Source: Sipunculus nudus (Eukaryota > Annelida > Sipuncula > Golfingiida > Sipunculidae). Taken from it: 64,000 bases of DNA. The notes beneath the pieces are model-generated. The model was not told the origin of the DNA. It made no database searches and worked only from the letters and a program-made list of their open reading frames with translations. The position numbers and the translations under genes are program-made. Every line of letters begins with the position of its first letter. Within the stretch, counting starts at the first letter, position 1. The stretch is taken from assembly GCA_026874595.1 (NCBI GenBank), contig CM049311.1:39328676-39392675 (forward strand), given 5' to 3'. Shown here piece after piece: positions 61,067 through 64,000 of this stretch.

Positions 61067-62520
61067 GTAAGATGCTCAAATAAGAGACTGATCAAGACAA
61101 AGTAAGACGCTCAAAACAGACTAATCCAGAAAAGGTAAGACACTCAAAAACATACTGAACTAGACAAGGTAAGACGCTTACAAAATAGATTGATCAAGAA
61201 AACACAAAACAGACTGATCCAGACAAGGTAAGACATTCAAAATTGATTTGATCCAGACAAGGTAAATCACTCAAAAACAAGATTGGTCCAGACAAGATAA
61301 GACACTCAGAGAACAGACTGATCTAGACAAAGTAAGACACTAAAAAAAACCAGATTGATCCAGACAAGGTAAGACACTCGGATAGCAAGATGATCCAGAC
61401 AAAGTAAGACACTTAAAAAACAGATTGATCCAGACAAGGTAAGACACTCAAAAAAGACTGATCCAGACAAAGTAAGACAATAAAAAAATTGATTGATCCA
61501 GACAAAGTAAGACACTCCAAAAAACAGATGATCCAGACAAGGTAAGACACTCGGAGAACAGATTGATAAAGACAAGATAAGACACTAAAAAAAAACAGAT
61601 TGATCCAGACAATGTAAGAGACTTTGAGAACAAGAATGGCCCAGGCAAGGTAAGACACTGAGAGAACAGACTGGTCCAGAAAAAGTAAGACACTCAAAAA
61701 ATTGATTGATCTGGACAAAGTAAGACACTCAGAAAAACAGATGATCCAGACAAGGTAAAACACTCAGAGAACAGACTGATCTAGACAAGGTAAGACACTT
61801 AAAAATAGATCGATCAAGAAGAGGTAAGAGACTTGAAGAACAAGAATGGCCAAGGCAAGGTAAGACTCTCAGAGAACAGACTGGTCCAGAAAAAAGTAAG
61901 ACACTCAAAAGCAAGATTGGTCCAGACAAGGTAAGACACTCAGAGAACAGAATGATCCAAACAAGGTAAGACACTCAATACAGACTGATCCAGACAAGGT
62001 AAGACACTCAAAAACAAGATTGATCCAGACAAAGTAAGACACTCAAAACAGATCATTCAAAACAAGATAAGACACTCAAAAAAGAGAACAGACCGATCCT
62101 GAAAGTCAGTCAGAAAACAGATGATCCAGACAAGGTAAAACACTCAGAGAACAGACTGATCTAAACAAGGTAAGACACTTAAAAATTGATTGATCCAGAC
62201 AAGGTAAGACACTCAAAAACAAGATTGATCCAGACAAGGTAAGACACTCAAAAACAAGATTGATCCAGACAAGGTAAGACACTCAAAAACAAGATTGATC
62301 CAGACAAGGTAAGACACTTGGAGAACAAGATTGATCCAGACAAGGTAAGACACTTGGAGAACAAGATGATCCAGACATAGTAATTTTAAGACACTCATAA
62401 ACAGATTTATCCAGACAAAGTAAGACACTTAAAACAGATCTTCAAAACAAGATAAGACACTCAAAAAAAGAGAACAGACTGATCCTGAAAGTCAGTCAGA
62501 GAACATATTGATTTAAAATA
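61067..62520 (+). repeat. Minisatellite derived from an exon end plus 5' splice site, ~38-40 copies
   Basis: The unit (~35 bp) is close to AACAGATTGATCCAGACAAG followed by GTAAGACACTCAAAA. The first part matches the last 21 coding bases of the preceding exon (GAACAGATTGATCCGGACAAG) at about 19 of 21 positions, and the second is the donor and the first intron bases. Most copies keep GT at the junction and about twenty keep AGGTAAG. The unit is not a multiple of three, and reading past the true donor meets TAA at 61103-61105. Two copies (near 62090 and 62480) share an insert containing CCTGAAAGTCAGTCAG, showing block duplication. Confidence 0.95.
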
Positions 62521-63027
62521 AGAAATTTAAAAAAATAATTTGGCAGGACAAGTAGATTCAGTAGAAGAATACATAAGAAGGAAAGATACTGCAGAAAGAC
62601 CTGGAAGAAGTGAGAGTATTATTGAGCTGGTTTATTTTAAATAAGAATAGCCTAAAAAAGAACTTATGTTGACAAATTTATATCCATACTTCAGATGTAA
62701 TTATCGTATATTATCATAAGACTTTGATAGTTATGGACATGTGAAAATGTCAAGTGTTGCTCTAGATTTATTAATTAAATCGATTAAAGAGAACACTGAA
62801 CAAGTTTTTAGGCTTCGGATTGTACACTCCACATTTTAGAAAGAACAACCCAGGATTGTGATTATATAAGTATATAATTATACTGACAAAAAGAGATAAT
62901 AATACATTTAAAACTATTAAACTGTAAAAAGCACATATGAATGTATCATCACTAAGTCCATATCTATTCTTATACCCTAACCAGGCTTACCTTATTGTAG
63001 AATGTCCATTGTTTGTGTTTCTGCCTT

Positions 63028-63205
63028 GGGTAAATCTGTATATGAATCAAATATAAAAGTTATTCCAGTTTAGCACTTGTATATCTCCATCCATGAGTAA
63101 ATCCATTTGTGAGTCAAATATAAAAGTTATTCCGGTTTAGCACTTGTATGTTTCCTTTCATGAGTAAATCCATTTTAGAGTCAAATATAAAAGTTATTCC
63201 AGTCT
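63028..63205. repeat. Tandem repeat, ~65-bp unit, about three copies
   Basis: GAGTCAAATATAAAAGTTAT then TCCAGTTTAGCACTTGTATG and CATGAGTAAATCCATTT recur three times, the last incomplete. Confidence 0.85.
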
Positions 63206-63223
63206 CACACACAATAGTATATG

Positions 63224-63228
<5 letters not shown>

Positions 63229-63299
<71 letters not shown>

Positions 63300-63300
63300 T
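63229..63300. repeat. (TA)n followed by (CA)n microsatellite
   Basis: About 58 bases of TA, then about 14 of CA. Confidence 0.97.
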
Positions 63301-64000
63301 ATATATAAAAAAATTCCTGTTTATTGCACTGTATCACTTCTGATGTATTTTATTCCTTTTAACTTAGTTTCACATTATAATTATAAGTCCATTTTTGCTT
63401 CTTGTGGCCACTCATATCACTCTTGAATTTTTGCTGGTGGTCGTCTAAATGTGAGCGCCCCCCTTCTGGATGATCGTGGTCTTTTATAGATTATTTACTT
63501 TTTGATTGGCACGTTCATGCCCCGCCTTGAATCACTAAAGACTAACCAATAAGAAAGAAGGAACCCTCTGGTTCCCAGGCATTTTTCCAACCATTTATCT
63601 GTAGAAACATCAACTAAGTTCAAAGGAAACACCATCTTAAGGAAATGTCACCCCACCCAAAATCCCTTTCATATAAGAGTAGCAACAAATCAAGCTTAAT
63701 TTATTCTGTCACTGGGACAGTACTGTCCACTGCCCTCATGGTGTGGAACTTGACCATATGGTGCCTGTTACATGCTGGACTACACTGAACAGCTGTACAC
63801 AAGCCCATTATCGGGAACAGACATACCAAATAGAAATATAAACCACATACAAAAAATAACATAAATTATATGAATAAACAGATTAAAATGAATATTATTT
63901 AACCAACAGGCCTTGATATTCTTGACAGAAAACAACCAAAAAAAATCAAGCCTCTTAATAGGCATTTGATAGAAACAGAGTAGAAAATGGATAACTGGAT

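Larger units (their letters stand above)
62521..64000. other. Downstream DNAH1 intron to window edge
   Basis: No dynein exon recognised, so the next exon lies beyond the window. Contains a short tandem repeat and a TA/CA microsatellite. A GC-richer stretch at 63430-63640 shows no coding signal I can support. Confidence 0.6.

Noticed and set aside
61306..62428. Several minus-strand open frames of 70-116 codons with CLTLSGS/SVLLCLDQ-like repeats
   Set aside because: They are reverse readings of the splice-donor minisatellite, and frames change between units; no independent coding evidence.

Overview
The window is nuclear DNA from an invertebrate animal. It is AT-rich, has spliceosomal GT-AG introns and carries many dispersed repeats. 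A lophotrochozoan, most likely a mollusc such as a bivalve, is my best guess. That guess rests on general repeat character and an FMRFamide-receptor-like GPCR, so it is only moderately supported. There are no bacterial-type operons, rRNA genes or CRISPR arrays.

The backbone is one plus-strand gene, an orthologue of axonemal dynein heavy chain 1 (DNAH1, inner-arm dynein f/I1 type). I can place 27 exons between 5802 and 61066. They join without a frame break into 1658 codons (4974 nt). In order they cover the end of the AAA2-AAA3 linker, AAA3 (GPTGTGKS in the exon at 8610, DDLNMP in the exon at 9267), AAA4 (GMGGSGRQS in the exon at 12071), stalk coiled coil 1, the microtubule-binding domain, stalk coiled coil 2, AAA5, the AAA5-AAA6 linker and the first part of AAA6. 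The 5' part of the gene (tail, AAA1, most of AAA2) and the 3' end (rest of AAA6, C-terminal domain) lie outside the window.

Region by region: 1-5801 is upstream intron with a repeat fragment, a possible hAT-type MITE and a minisatellite. 5802-12267 holds eight exons. 12421-16066 and 20796-23174 are two direct copies of one long repeat, on either side of three exons. 23394-36082 is exon-dense. 36083-59625 is a single 23.5-kb intron that contains, on the minus strand, an intronless-coding rhodopsin-class neuropeptide-type GPCR (48274-49614), a tRNA-derived SINE with perfect 17-bp target-site duplications, a pogo/Tigger-like transposase fragment, a LINE 3' end and several tandem arrays. Three further exons follow, and then an array of about 38-40 units that runs on from the last exon.

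The most striking pattern is that several tandem repeats in this gene are built from, or run into, its own splice junctions. The last 21 coding bases plus 5' splice site of the exon ending at 61066 are expanded about 38-40 times in the following intron. The last ~72 bases plus 5' splice site of the exon ending at 31512 are present four times in tandem. An array of acceptor-like units (TTGTTATCAG) runs into the 3' splice site at 11513 and is open in the exon's reading frame for its last 225 bases. A 31-bp piece of the exon at 12071 is copied just before its own acceptor. Together these look like splice-site-bearing minisatellites inside one gene. I know of no standard name for this, and it is what I would check first.
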